DNA of 64,000 nt from Tragulus kanchil (lineage: Eukaryota; Chordata; Mammalia; Artiodactyla; Tragulidae): the NCBI GenBank assembly GCA_022376925.1, contig JAIOJX010000003.1, positions 39,231,874-39,295,873 of the forward strand. The letters run 5' to 3'. Positions 22,321 through 34,121 of the stretch are shown piece after piece. The notes beneath the pieces were generated by a model that did no database searches, was not told the DNA's origin, and was given only the letters and a program-made list of their open reading frames with translations. The position numbers and the translations under genes were made by a program. Positions within the stretch are counted from its first letter, which is position 1. Every line of letters starts with the position of its first letter.

Positions 22321-22539
22321 AGGGTTCCCAAAGGTGGCTCAGACAGTGAAGAATCTGCCTGTAGTGTGAGGGACTCAGGTTTGGTCCCTGGGTTGGGAAG
22401 GTCCTCTGGATAAGGGAATGGCAACCCACTCTGGTATTCTCGCCTGCGGGATTCCATGGACAGAGGAGCCTAGCAGGCTACAGTCCATGAGGTCCCAAAG
22501 TGTCAGACATGACTGAGTGACTAACGCTTTCAGTGTTCA
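22321..22539 (+). mobile_element. Bov-tA SINE
   Basis: Plus-strand Bov-tA: 'ggtggctcagacagtgaag', 'tccctgggttgggaagg', 'caacccactctggtattc', 'cagacatgactgagtgac'. A 12-bp target-site duplication, cttgcccaaagg, lies at 22309-22320 and 22540-22551. Confidence 0.92.
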
Positions 22540-23215
22540 CTTGCCCAAAGGAATAAGTTCTCTAAGTGGTGGTTAAATAGAAGGGCGGTTTTTAGGGCCT
22601 GCGGGGTCTGCCACGTCTCTCATCACATCTGCCACAACTTGGGAACTCCCCAGAGGTACGGCTGCCCTCTAGTAACTGTATGGTGCTTTTGAACCTGACC
22701 CAGAACTTGGAGCAACATCTGCCCACAGGCTCTGGGGAGGAAGACTTAGAACACGAACTTTGATTCGATTCGTCTTCAGTATCTATGGAAGGAAGGCCAG
22801 GGCCGGGGACCCCAGAACCAGGCACACTCTGTACCCATGGGAACAGATTTGCACATTCTTAATATCCTTTCTGTTATAACCACCATTCTTAGAATCACTC
22901 CTGTGTAACTCTCTCACATAGAGATTGTTCTTGGGTTAAAAATAATTTAAAACCCAAACCCAAGCAATGGCCCCTTCCGCTAAGTTTTGCAGGGCTAGGA
23001 AATACTTAAGCAGGATACTTCTCTGCTTTATTTCTTGGAATGACTTTAAGAGTATATGGCAAAATGAAGCCAACCTAATGCAGTGTCTCTTGCCTCATGT
23101 TCTTTTTTTTTTTTGACATGAAGGGCATGATAGTTTATTTATAAAAATTGTGCCACACTGATCATAATGACCAGCACACATGGTGGCTTTTCTTTTGGGT
23201 ATTACATTGCAGTAT

Positions 23216-23490
23216 TTTTTTTTTTTTAATTTTGGCCTCTTTTATTGGTTATCTATTTATTTATTTTCATCCACCTTTATTCTTTGGCCTGTGTGGGCCT
23301 CCCATTGCAGTGGCTTCTCTCGTTGCAGAGCACTGGCCCTGGGTGCATGCGCTCCAGAGTGCTGGCTCGAAATTGGACACACAGCCCAGCCACTCCGTGG
23401 CATGTGGGATCTTCCCAGGCCAGGGATCAAACTGGTGCTCCTTGCACTGCAAGGCGAACCCTTTACCCACTGGACCACCAGAGAAGCCCG
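23216..23490 (-). mobile_element. CHR-like SINE, type S (copy A)
   Basis: Minus-strand type S SINE with a 12-bp target-site duplication, acattgcagtat, at 23204-23215 and 23491-23502. The head reads 'ccaccagagaagccc'. Well preserved. Confidence 0.9.
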
Positions 23491-24375
23491 ACATTGCAGT
23501 ATCTTTGTATACTGAAATGTTTCAATAGGACCAAGATTGTTAGAGATATAAAGATCTTAGTTGCAAATGACCACTAATAATTCTGATATCCTACCCGTTT
23601 AAACCCCTTATGAATCAGTGACATTTTTATGTTATGTAGTTATGAAGAATGAAAGTCCTCTTCTATCTTGCCTCATGTTTGGAAAAAATCATCACATCCT
23701 TTATAAACATGGTTTTGGGGTTCTCTTTATAACTATTTTTTTAGGAAACTAAATCTGAGTCACTTCTGGTACACGTGAGTATGAATGTGTGCCTGGTGAT
23801 GTTGATCGAATGGGAAAGTGTCCAGCAGGAAGGGTAGAGACGTGCTGTGATGTGTGTGTCCATCTGCGGCCTTTTGGCAATGGCTGTCCCTTCTGTGGAG
23901 GAAGACTTAGAACACGAACTTTGATTCGATTCGTCTTCAGTATCTATGGAAGGAAGGCCAGGGCCGGGACCCCAGAACCAGGCACGCTCTGTACCCATGG
24001 GAACAGATTTGCACATTCTTAATATCCTTTCTGTTATAACCACCATTCTTAGAATCACTCCTGTGTAACTCTCTCACATAGAGATTGTTCTTGGGTTAAA
24101 AATAATTTAAAACCCAAACCCAAGCAATGGCCCCTTCCGCTAAGTTTTGCAGGGCTAGGAAATACTTAAGCAGGATACTTCTCTGCTTTATTTCTTGGAA
24201 TGACTTTAAGAGTATATGGCAAAATGAAGCCAACCTAATGCAGTGTCTCTTGCCTCATGTTCTTTTTTTTTTTTGACATGAAGGGCATGATAGTTTATTT
24301 ATAAAAATTGTGCCACACTGATCATAATGACCAGCACACATGGTGGCTTTTCTTTTGGGTATTACATTGCAGTAT

Positions 24376-24649
24376 TTTATTTTTTAAATGTTGGCCTCTT
24401 TTATTGGTTATCTATTTATTTATTTTCATCCACCTTTATTCTTTGGCCTGTGTGGGCCTCCCATTGCAGTGGCTTCTCTCGTTGCAGAGCACTGGCCCTG
24501 GGTGCATGCGCTCCAGAGTGCTGGCTCGAAATTGGACACACAGCCCAGCCACTCCGTGGCATGTGGGATCTTCCCAGGCCAGGGATCAAACTGGTGCTCC
24601 TTGCACTGCAAGGCGAACCCTTTACCCACTGGACCACCAGAGAAGCCCG
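24376..24649 (-). mobile_element. CHR-like SINE, type S (copy B)
   Basis: Same insertion as 23216-23490, seen again through doubling 6, with the target-site duplication at 24364-24375 and 24650-24661. Its T-rich tail differs from copy A (ttttatttttt versus an uninterrupted t run). Confidence 0.9.
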
Positions 24650-25398
24650 ACATTGCAGTATCTTTGTATACTGAAATGTTTCAATAGGACCAAGATTGTT
24701 AGAGATATAAAGATCTTAGTTGCAAATGACCACTAATAATTCTGATATCCTACCCGTTTAAACCCCTTATGAATCAGTGACATTTTTATGTTATGTAGTT
24801 ATGAAGAATGAAAGTCCTCTTCTATCTTGCCTCATGTTTGGAAAAAATCATCACATCCTTTATAAACATGGTTTTGGGGTTCTCTTTATAACTATTTTTT
24901 TAGGAAACTAAATCTGAGTCACTTCTGGTACACGTGAGTATGAATGTGTGCCTGGTGATGTTGATCGAATGGGAAAGTGTCCAGCAGGAAGGGTAGAGAC
25001 GTGCTGTGATGTGTGTGTCCATCTGCGGCCTTTTGGCAATGGCTGTCCCTTCTGTGGAGTCAGAGGGGCTAGCCACTGCGGGTGCTTCGAGGGAGTTTTC
25101 TGAAGAGTGGGGGGCTGAGGGGGCTGGATTCAGCCCTCCCTAAGGATGAAGTCTGGGGGAAGGGGCGGCTGAAGACACGATTGCTGTGAACTCCCTTGCT
25201 CACCTCACGCCTGCTCACTTGACACCACTGTTCCTAACTCGGGGCTCATAGTGAATGATGGCTTTGCTTATGCCAGGCCTTTGAAACAGAATTTTTCTGT
25301 GGGTCTTTGGACTCCTGGGAAGTGAGGGCTCTGTAAGGGAACTTCAGTAAGAGGTGGGGGGGGGGCCTACTTGTGGTGGAGCAGCCCCAGCCATGGTT

Positions 25399-25720
25399 GG
25401 GACCTTGCTGGCGGTCCAGTGGTTAAGAATCCACCTGCCAAAGCAAGAGACATGGGTTCAATCCCTGGTCAGGGAAGATTCCGTATGCTGCAGGGAAACA
25501 AAGCCTGTGCGTCACAACTATTGAGCCTGTGCTCTAGACCCCATGAGTTGCAACTACAGAAGCCCTTGTGCCTAGAGTCCATGCTTTGCAATAGAGAAGC
25601 CACTGCAATTAGAAGGCGGTGCACCGTAACTAGAGAAAGCTTGTGGGCAGCAACAAAGACTGAGCACAGTCAAAAATAAGGAAATAAATAACTACTAGAA
25701 AATAATAATAATAAAAAAAC
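25399..25720 (+). mobile_element. CHR-2-like SINE (copy A)
   Basis: Plus-strand CHR-2 type SINE: 'tggcggtccagtggttaag', 'gggttcaatccctggtc', 'cacaactattgagcctg', 'gaagccactgcaatt', 'taactagagaaagc', A-rich tail. Copy A reads caatagagaag where copy B, like the usual SINE sequence, has one more a. Confidence 0.88.
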
Positions 25721-26527
25721 AAGGCAGTGAAGGTCAAACTATCTTGGGGTCTGAAGATAGGCCCGCCAGATACAGGCTTATGTGGGCGGCTGAGCTCCTA
25801 TAGCCTGGGAGATGCTGGGACTGTCCTTCAATCCAGCAGAAATATGGAACACTGAGGAAGGCTTTTTTGGTTGATATCCTACCCGGTTAAACCCCTTATG
25901 AATCAGTGGCATTTTTATGTTATGTAGTTATGAAGAATGAAAGTCCTCTTCTATCTTGCCTCATGTTTGGAAAAAATCATCACATCCTTTATAAACATGG
26001 TTTTGGGGTTCTCTTTATAACTATTTTTTTAGGAAACTAAATCTGAGTCACTTCTGGTACACGTGAGTATGAATGTGTGCCTGGTGATGTTGATCGAATG
26101 GGAAAGTGTCCAGCAGGAAGGGTAGAGACGTGCTGTGATGTGTGTGTCCATCTGCGGCCTTTTGGCAATGGCTGTCCCTTCTGTGGAGTCAGAGGGGCTA
26201 GCCACTGCGGGTGCTTCGAGGGAGTTTTCTGAAGAGTGGGGGGCTGAGGGGGCTGGATTCAGCCCTCCCTAAGGATGAAGTCTGGGGGAAGGGGCGGCTG
26301 AAGACACGATTGCTGTGAACTCCCTTGCTCACCTCACGCCTGCTCACTTGACACCACTGTTCCTAACTCGGGGCTCATAGTGAATGATGGCTTTGCTTAT
26401 GCCAGGCCTTTGAAACAGAATTTTTCTGTGGGTCTTTGGACTCCTGGGAAGTGAGGGCTCTGTAAGGGAACTTCAGTAAGAGGTGGGGGGGGGGCCTACT
26501 TGTGGTGGAGCAGCCCCAGCCATGGTT

Positions 26528-26853
26528 GGGACCTTGCTGGCGGTCCAGTGGTTAAGAATCCACCTGCCAAAGCAAGAGACATGGGTTCAATCCCTGGTCA
26601 GGGAAGATTCCGTATGCTGCAGGGAAACAAAGCCTGTGCGTCACAACTATTGAGCCTGTGCTCTAGACCCCATGAGTTGCAACTACAGAAGCCCTTGTGC
26701 CTAGAGTCCATGCTTTGCAATAAGAGAAGCCACTGCAATTAGAAGGCGGTGCACCGTAACTAGAGAAAGCTTGTGGGCAGCAACAAAGACTGAGCACAGT
26801 CAAAAATAAGGAAATAAATAACTACTAGAAAATAATAATAATAAAAAAACAAG
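26528..26853 (+). mobile_element. CHR-2-like SINE (copy B)
   Basis: Second appearance of 25399-25720 through doubling 7, with the better-preserved 'caataagagaagcc'. Confidence 0.88.
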
Positions 26854-26998
26854 GCAGTGAAGGTCAAACTATCTTGGGGTCTGAAGATAGGCCCCGCCAG
26901 ATACAGGCTTATGTGGGCGGCTGAGCTCCTATAGCCTGGGGAGATGCTGGGACTGTCCTTCAATCCAGCAGAAATATGGAACACTGAGGAAGGCTTTT

Positions 26999-28138
26999 GT
27001 TCGACTTGGGAGTGGAAGCTCATCTGGTTCCCCAAGGCTCACCATGTGCCTACTCCACGTTACCCGTGAGCCCTCTCTGTTAACCAGCAACCTAACAAGC
27101 TTGTGGAGCTGAGAAGGGAGAGGAGGGTCAAGCCTTTTATACGGAGGCAGGAATTGGGTCCCCCCATTCTCCCCTCCTCCAGAGAAACCAAAGCCTGTCA
27201 CGCCTTACTTTTCTAAGGGAACGTTTCTGTATCTTTCCTTTGCATCTTATTCCCAAGGCTATTTGGAGAAGGACAGGTAGGGAGGGGAATCAAAGAAGGT
27301 TCCGCGTTTCTCTTCCGGTTGTAATTTTGGAGCAGCGGGTTCCAAAAGCCCTCTTGACCAGAGAATGCGGGGCGTGCCTTGCACCCTTCGCCACTAGGTG
27401 GCGCTCGGTCCCCGCTCAGACACCTGGAAGCTGAGGCACCGGACTCTGGGCTGTGCTGTTGAAACCCCAAACCTGTGTTATCCGTGCAGGCAGGAGGCAA
27501 ATATTAAACCCAGTGTTTTATGCATGTTGAGAAAAAAGCCTTTCTGTTTGGGTTCACTCCGCATTCTCTAGAGATGTGTTTGGAAACCCCCTCTGCCACT
27601 GAACTCATCACTGTGGCCTTTTATTCACTTACAAAATGCTTCCCCCAGAAGCCCAGCTCAATTACCTTTTGTCTCTCCTCCATCCAAATACCAGGGTTGA
27701 AAGCAGAGGGGAAAACAAAGCAGCAAGGTCAGACGTCCCCTTTCCCGCCTAGAATGGTTTATCTTTCCTGTTTTCCAGAACTAAATGGAATGAGTGTCTC
27801 TACCACCCACATATACATGTTGTGTGTCTGTGTGTATGTGTTTGCATTCCACAAACATCCACTTTTGCCCTAAAGGAAGAAGTAGTACATGGAGAAAATG
27901 ATATATGTTTTTTTCCTTCGGGCAAAAGCAAACGTTTGTGGGCAATGCTTTTACCACTCTTCTCAGAGCATATGCTTATAAGGGGTTTCAGAGGTCCAAT
28001 ATCTAAAGAAGCTATTGTGAATGTCTGATGGTTAACTAATTCCACAACTAGCTGCCCACTGCAGTGATGTGCGAAGTCGTACAGTCTGTGTTGTTTAGAT
28101 GAGTAAGTTCTTCATGTGCAAAGAATTTATCATCTAGT
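26999..28138. other. Unique sequence, no gene seen
   Basis: Single-copy-looking DNA with no repeat. The 27300-27480 part is GC-rich and contains the CTCF core motif listed separately. Open frames on both strands (for example 27520-27873) have no recognised domain. Confidence 0.5.
27391..27404 (+). promoter_or_regulatory. Candidate CTCF binding site
   Basis: The 14 bases ccactaggtggcgc match the CTCF core consensus CCASYAGRKGGCRS at every position. They lie in unique, locally GC-rich DNA outside any recognised SINE and outside the doubled blocks. The motif would direct insulator or loop-anchor binding in an orientation read on the plus strand. Occupancy cannot be told from sequence. Confidence 0.65.
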
Positions 28139-28159
28139 TCTGGGAAAAAAAGAAAAAGG

Positions 28160-28365
28160 GCTTCCTGCATGGCTCATTGGCTAAAAGTCCACCTGCCAAT
28201 GTAGGAGATGTGGGTTTAATCTCTGGGTAGAGAAGATCCCCTGGAGAAGGAAATGGCAACCCAGTCCAGTATTCTTGCCTGGGAAATTCCATGGACAGAG
28301 AAGCCTGGTAGGCTACAGGCCAGGGGTTTGCAAAAGTGTTGGAAACTTAGCAACTAAACAACAAC
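28160..28365 (+). mobile_element. Bov-tA SINE
   Basis: Plus-strand Bov-tA: 'gggcttcctgcatggctc', 'aagaaggaaatggcaac'-type core, 'ccagtattcttgcctggg', 'ccatggacagagaagcc'. Imperfect flanking repeats (ctgggaaaaaaag and ctgggaaataaaag) are the likely target-site duplication. Confidence 0.85.
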
Positions 28366-28370
28366 CTGGG

Positions 28371-29816
28371 AAATAAAAGCCTTTGAACAATGAATCCAAA
28401 GTATTGTCTATGCACGTTCAAATGAGTGCTGTCTTCAGTCAAGATTGAGATCTGGGGCTATTACAGCAATATATCTAGATACGTAGATTTGGTCGCCTCA
28501 AAGCACCATGCCTTGGTTGAGCAGATACTTAGCTCTATTGATGAAGGTCTGAATTAGGCTCTAAAGGGTGTAAGTTTGCATTCATCGAACAACTTAGCTT
28601 TCCTAAAGTACTTTCTCAAAGGAGTTCTTTCAGGAATAGTACATGGCAAGTATTTTATCTTGTGACTTACATTCAACAATAGACAAGAGGTGAACAGATA
28701 CAGACATTAAATAACAATGCATGACCAGAACCAGAAAGGCCAGCAATAGTGTCATCTTATTTTGGTTTTCATGTATTTTTCTCTCAGAAAATATTTAGTT
28801 GATCTGGATGGAAAGGAGAAATTTCTCCAGTGGGAAAGCAAGTAGACTGTGTGAAGTTGTGTGTGTCGGCGTACGTGTGTGCGCTGTGAAATGTCTTTCC
28901 AGAGGTCTTGTCTGTTGCAGTAGCCTTGCCAATCCTTCAATTACTGTTTTCTTTCATGAGAAATTGTTACTGGAATGCACGTACCCTTTTAGGGAGCTGT
29001 GAATGTGGTTATAATTGCCTGTTTCTAAGATAATTGGCCTAACTGCATAGCCCTGGAAAACTTACTTGAACAAAAGGAATGTGACGGGAGCCTGAGTTGC
29101 AATTGACTCAGTCTTGGCTGGGAGACCTGGCTGCCAATGTCGGCCATCGGCCTGGAGCAACCAAAGTGGATGGCACTCGCGTGCGCGAGAGGGAGAGGGA
29201 GCTGGAAAGTTCTGTAAATAAGGCTGTCTCATAGGCAATGACCCCTTGAGTTTTGACATTTTCTTGCAGAAAGTTTGGTGGGTTTTTTTTGACTGTGAAG
29301 TTATCCCTTGTAACTTTCAGTTGGTTCAAATCCAGTAGCTATAGAACACTACACCCTCCAGGGAGTCTCTCTCCTTTCCTTAGAGGAAGCTCTGGGGATT
29401 TGCGATGTAAATGTTCTCCAAGTCTGCAGGAGCAATGGAAGGGAAATAGAATGGTGAAAGGTTGATTGATTTCAGGCATTAAATCAATGCAAAAATCTCT
29501 AACGTCTATATTATTGGTGCTATCAATGGCCTTTGATGTCATTGATCAAAGGGCTGTGCTCATTCGTTACAAGCTGTCGTGAAATGAAGGTGGTCTTAGC
29601 TCCTGGGGAGAAGCTAAAATACACTTGCTCTTAAAAGTGTAGGATCCTGGGGTGTTACAGGATGCAATTGTTTTTTTTTTTTCCCCCTCTTTTCTCTTAA
29701 ACTTCAGACTCTCATGTTGCTTTTCTGAACAAAGGAACTTTTTGCTGGAAAACTCCTTAAGATGCATTTCTGCTGCCATAACTGAAAGTTGGTTACCAAA
29801 AAGGTTAAAGGATCTT
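28371..29816. other. Unique sequence, no gene seen
   Basis: No named repeat. A few short frames exist but none has a domain. A short gt/cg-rich stretch lies near 28856-28885. Confidence 0.5.
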
Positions 29817-29899
29817 TCACCTGCTCTGAGCAAGAGTCATCATTCCCAGGGAAAATAGAGACCAGCTTGTCAGGAGATGAGTACCCTGACATCTCATTT

Positions 29900-29980
29900 G
29901 GGAATTCCCTGGTGGTTCAGTGGTTAGCACTCTGCACTTTTACTGCCGAGGGCCCAGGTTCAATCCCTGGAAAAAGAGAA
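29900..29980 (+). mobile_element. CHR-1-like SINE, short (copy A)
   Basis: tRNA-like head 'gggaattccctggtggttc' plus 'agtggttagcactctgc' and 'ccaggttcaatccctgg', ending in a short A-rich stretch. It is a truncated CHR-type SINE and not a functional tRNA. Confidence 0.8.
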
Positions 29981-30869
29981 CATCTAATTGAATGAGAGAC
30001 TGCTCAGGAGTTCCAGGATTTGTGGAAAGAAAGAAAACACTGTCAGAAAAGTCAACTTAATACATCGCTGTTGCTCTTCTTCCATTTTTCATTTTCACTT
30101 TTCCCACTGAGAACCTTTCCTTTGGGTTAAGGACTCACAGGGTTACAGGAGAGTAGTACAGGTTTTATGGAAAGCAGTGTCAAGGTTGGAAATGATAGTG
30201 TGTTTTGAGGAGGAACAGCAAAGGGTTGCTGCCAGGGAGCACCCTCCCTGTGGACCCAGGCAGATCCAGGGCAGGATGCACGCCAGGCTGCCTTCCTGGA
30301 GCAATGAGCTCTCTATGGTGCTTTTTGCGGAACATTATTTTCAGGGGCTAGCAATTTGAGCCCACCTTTGCAAACTCCCGTTTAATTTTTCAAAAAGTTA
30401 CTATCAATCCAGGCAAGTCATGTGCTTCTTTTTTAAAGTTCTTTTTAGCTGTGAAGACACAATTAGAATTTTCTGCTGTATCAAACCACAACAACATGGC
30501 AGCCATTAAAGGGAGTGAGGCAGACCTGTAGACTCTCCCATGGAAGGACCTGAAAGATTGGCTGCGAAGTGAAAAAAAGGCAACAGGCAGAAAAATTTGT
30601 TCAGGAAAATGGTGGTATGTGAACAGAAGCGTCTACACTACACTGTCGATTTGATGACCTTTGGGGAGAAAGCAGGAGTGGGTCGGGGGTGAAAAATGGA
30701 CTTGTATCTTTCACTCGATGCTTCTATATTGTTTGAATCTTTTTTGCTCTGATACATGAGTGAATGATTTCTGTAATAAAATTGTTTTTTAAAGGCGATT
30801 CTGAATATGGTCACAATGCTTCCAGCACACTGAGAAAACACCTGTTTTTATCTTTATATTTTGTGTTCA
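29981..30869. other. Unique sequence within doubling 8
   Basis: No gene or repeat recognised. It recurs in copy B (31089-31978). Confidence 0.5.
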
Positions 30870-31007
30870 TGCATCTTTTTATTTTATTCATGAGGGAAGA
30901 ATGCCATTTTAACGCCATTCTTGCAATCACCTGCTCTGAGCAAGTCATCATTCCCAGGGAAAATAGAGACCAGCTTGTCAGGAGATGAGTACCCTGACAT
31001 CTCATTT

Positions 31008-31088
31008 GGGAATTCCCTGGTGGTTCAGTGGTTAGCACTCTGCACTTTTACTGCCGAGGGCCCAGGTTCAATCCCTGGAAAAAGAGAA
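31008..31088 (+). mobile_element. CHR-1-like SINE, short (copy B)
   Basis: Same element as 29900-29980, seen again through doubling 8. Confidence 0.8.
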
Positions 31089-31978
31089 CATCTAATTGAA
31101 TGAGAGACTGCTCAGGAGTTCCAGGATTTGTGGAAAGAAAGAAAACACTGTCAGAAAAGTCAACTTAATACATCGCTGTTGCTCTTCTTCCCTTTTTCAT
31201 TTTCACTTTTCCCACTGAGAACCTTTCCTTTGGGTTAAGGACTCACAGGGTTACAGGAGAGTAGTACAGGTTTTATGGAAAGCAGTGTCAAGGTTGGAAA
31301 TGATAGTGTGTTTTGAGGAGGAACAGCAAAGGGTTGCTGCCAGGGAGCACCCTCCCTGTGGACCCAGGCAGATCCAGGGCAGGATGCACGCCAGGCTGCC
31401 TTCCTGGAGCAATGAGCTCTCTATGGTGCTTTTTGCGGAACATTATTTTCAGGGGCTAGCAATTTGAGCCCACCTTTGCAAACTCCCGTTTAATTTTTCA
31501 AAAAGTTACTATCAATCCAGGCAAGTCATGTGCTTCTTTTTTAAAGTTCTTTTTAGCTGTGAAGACACAATTAGAATTTTCTGCTGTATCAAACCACAAC
31601 AACATGGCAGCCATTAAAGGGAGTGAGGCAGACCTGTAGACTCTCCCATGGAAGGACCTGAAAGATTGGCTGCGAAGTGAAAAAAAGGCAACAGGCAGAA
31701 AAATTTGTTCAGGAAAATGGTGGTATGTGAACAGAAGCGTCTACACTACACTGTCGATTTGATGACCTTTGGGGAGAAAGCAGGAGTGGGTCGGGGGTGA
31801 AAAATGGACTTGTATCTTTCACTCGATGCTTCTATATTGTTTGAATCTTTTTTGCTCTGATACATGAGTGAATGATTTCTGTAATAAAATTGTTTTTTAA
31901 AGGCGATTCTGAATATGGTCACAATGCTTCCAGCACACTGAGAAAAACACCTGTTTTTATCTTTATATTTTGTGTTCA

Positions 31979-32765
31979 GAGTGTACACATACTATTTTTG
32001 TCATTCTGTCATTCACTGTAGCCCAGGTAAGAAGGGGTTAAGCCATCTAGGTCCTTTGTAAACGCCAGATTCTTGCAATCAAGACAATCAAAACCTGCTT
32101 CCACCTTAGCCCTCTGCCACCATTCATCAAATAGCTCTTGTTCTGCTGGGAAGACAATCTTGTTTCACAAGGAGGAAAATACCCAGCTGCAAACGGTTTG
32201 TACAGAGCTGGGAAGAAATCTACTGAGAATTCCAGGGGAAGGAGGTCAGTGGTGGCCTGCTCCTACATGGGTCACTGTGTGTGCTTTCTCTTCCTAGAAT
32301 GAAACCGCTGAATAGCTGGATGTCCCAGGGAGGAATGAAAATTGTCCTGGCAGGCAGAGAGGGCCTTAGAAATGAGAGCTAGACACATCCCAACATGGAA
32401 GAAATACGTGCGGGGGATTCTCTCGGAACAAATGGGAAGTAGAATTCCAAACGAGCCAGCCAGATTTAATTTGTGTTGTCCACACTTCACTGTCATGCCT
32501 TGTAAAGTCTCACTTTCCTTTGGTGGTTGTCACCAAAGTCACATTTCTAGGAGGCTGGGGGAATTTGCTGCTGGCTCTGGTGCATGAGGTGCTTGATGAA
32601 CGCAGGAGGTGTTTTCTCTCGCTCTCATTTCTTCTTTCTTTCTAGCCATTCTGATCCCTCGCTGTCCTTCAGTGAAAGCCTTCTTGTTAAAATTAAAACA
32701 AAATTGTTTTTAAAAGAACCATTTTTAAAGTTTTACTGAATTTGTTACAATATTGGTTCATTTTA
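31979..32765. other. Unique sequence, no gene seen
   Basis: No named repeat. Short frames on both strands (for example 32073-32297, 32342-32587) show no domain. Confidence 0.5.
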
Positions 32766-32887
32766 TGGTTTGGGTTTTTTGGCCATCTGGCGTGTGAGAT
32801 CTTATCTCCCTAACTATGGCTCAAACGAACCCACACTCCTTGCAATGGAAGGTGAAATTTTAACCACTGGACCACCAGGGAAGTCCC
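32766..32887 (-). mobile_element. CHR-1-like SINE
   Basis: Minus-strand short CHR SINE: 'ttttttggccatctggcg', 'gaccaccagggaagtccc'. It is followed by a (gt)n-rich simple repeat at 32888-32929. Confidence 0.8.
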
Positions 32888-32929
32888 TGTGTGTGTGGGT
32901 GCGTGCATGTGCGTGTGTGTGTGTGTGCT
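32888..32929. repeat. (GT)n-rich microsatellite
   Basis: Interrupted gt repeat between a CHR SINE and the 3' end of a BovB LINE. BovB and Bov-A elements often end in such simple repeats. Confidence 0.8.
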
Positions 32930-33826
32930 CATTGCCAAATCGTGTCCCACTCTGAACTCCATGGACTGCAGCACGCCAGGCTTCCCTGTCCCTCACCATC
33001 TCCTGAAGCTTGCCCAAGTTCATGCCCATTGACTCAGTGATGCCATCCAACCATCTCATCCTCTGTCGTCGTCTTCTCCTGCCCTCAATCTTTCCCAGCA
33101 TCAGGGTCTTTTCCAATCAGTTAGCTCTTTGCTTCAGGTGGCCAAAGCATTGGAGCTTCAGCTTCAGTATCAGTCCTTCCAATGAGTCTTCAGGATTGAT
33201 TTCCTTTAAGATCGACTGGTTTGATCTCCTTGCTGTTCAAGAAATGCTCAAGAGTCTTCTCCTGCAGTACAGTTTCAAAGCATCGATTCTTTGGCTCTCT
33301 GCCTTCCTGTGATCCAACTCTCACACCTGTATGTGACGACTGGAAAGACCACAGCTTTGACTATATGGATCTTTGTTGGCAAAGTAACGTCTTTGCCCTT
33401 GAACGCACTGTCTAGGTTTGTCATAGCTTTTCTCTCAAGAGCAGTTGTCTTCTAATTTCATGGCTGCAGTCACCATCCACAGTGATTGTAAAGGCCAAGA
33501 AGAGGAAATCTGTCACTGCTTTCACCTTTTACCCTTCTATTTTCCATGAAGTAATGGGGTTGGATGCCATGATCTTAGTTTTTTTAATGTTTCATTTTAA
33601 GCCAGCTTTTTCACTCTCCTCCTTCACTCTTATCAACAGGCTTGATAGTTCCACAATGCTTTCTGCCATTAGAGCAGTATCATCCACATATCTGAGGTGG
33701 TTGATATTTCTTCTAGCTGTTTTGATTCTGGCTTATAACTCATCCAGCCTGGTATTTCCCATGATGTGCTCTGCATATAAGTTACATAAGCAGGGTGACA
33801 ATAAACAGCCTTGTACTCCTTAGGGA
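32930..33826 (-). mobile_element. BovB (RTE) LINE, ORF2 C-terminal half
   Basis: Minus-strand BovB 3' portion. The frame at 32814-33116 contains the ORF2 end ([20 protein letters not shown], then [11 protein letters not shown]). The frame 33669-33893 holds reverse-transcriptase-domain remains (CHPAYVTYMQSTS, ISTTSDMWM). Stop codons and frameshifts separate them, so it is inactive. Doubling 9 starts inside it at 33265. Confidence 0.92.
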
Positions 33827-33925
33827 AGTCCTTCCCCTCAGTCAAAGCTTTCTGCACTACTTCATTATGCACACTAGGGATGTAAATCATCATAAAAAAG
33901 GGATATACAGCACTGTGTGTGTGTG

Positions 33926-34121
33926 TATGTTGTTTCAGTCATATCTGGCTCTTTGTGACCCTATGGACTGTAGGCTCCTCTGTCCATGGGATTCTCCAGA
34001 TAAGAATATTGGAGTGAATTTCCATGCCCTCCTCCAGGGGATCTTTCTGACACAGGGATTGAACCCTCGTCTGCTACATTACAGGCAGATTCTTTACCAT
34101 TGAGCCACTGGGGAGGCCCCC
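33926..34121 (-). mobile_element. Bov-tA SINE (copy A)
   Basis: Minus-strand Bov-tA: 'gttgtttcagtcatatctgg', 'gaccctatggactgtagg', 'agataagaatattggagtg', head 'ccactggggaggccc'. A short gt repeat precedes it. Confidence 0.85.

Larger units (their letters stand above)
22736..25055. repeat. Tandem doubling 6 (about 1160-bp unit, twice)
   Basis: Copy A is 22736-23896 and copy B 23897-25055; the joint shares 4 bp (ggag). Differences: copy B lacks one g in a g run 70 bp after its start (ggggac versus gggac), and the T-rich tail of the SINE differs by several bases (23212-23232 versus 24372-24391). The right part of copy B (24743-25055) is also the start of doubling 7. Confidence 0.95.
24743..26998. 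repeat. Tandem doubling 7 (about 1125-bp unit, twice)
   Basis: Copy A is 24743-25866 and copy B 25872-26998, with a 5-bp filler (25867-25871). Two substitutions lie just after the start of copy B (25885, 25904 region). Three single-base deletions lie in the right part of copy A (about 25591, 25762, 25808), two of them within about 110 bp of its end. Errors therefore cluster toward the joint on both sides. Confidence 0.94.
29817..31978. repeat. Tandem doubling 8 (about 1053-bp unit, twice, with filler)
   Basis: Copy A is 29817-30869 and copy B 30927-31978. The 57-bp filler (30870-30926) is a shortened version of the DNA right of copy B: it ends aacgcca + ttcttgcaatca, where 32061-32081 reads aacgcca + ga + ttcttgcaatca. 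Copy B lacks 2 bp ('ag') 17 bp after its start. Copy A lacks one a in a run near its end. One c/a difference lies mid-unit. Confidence 0.95.

Noticed and set aside
29900..29972. tRNA-like sequence with B-box
   Set aside because: It is the head of a truncated CHR SINE and lacks a complete cloverleaf and anticodon arm that would support a functional tRNA.
32814..33893. A reverse transcriptase gene
   Set aside because: The BovB frames are separated by stops and frameshifts and lack the N-terminal endonuclease, so this is a dead 3' fragment.
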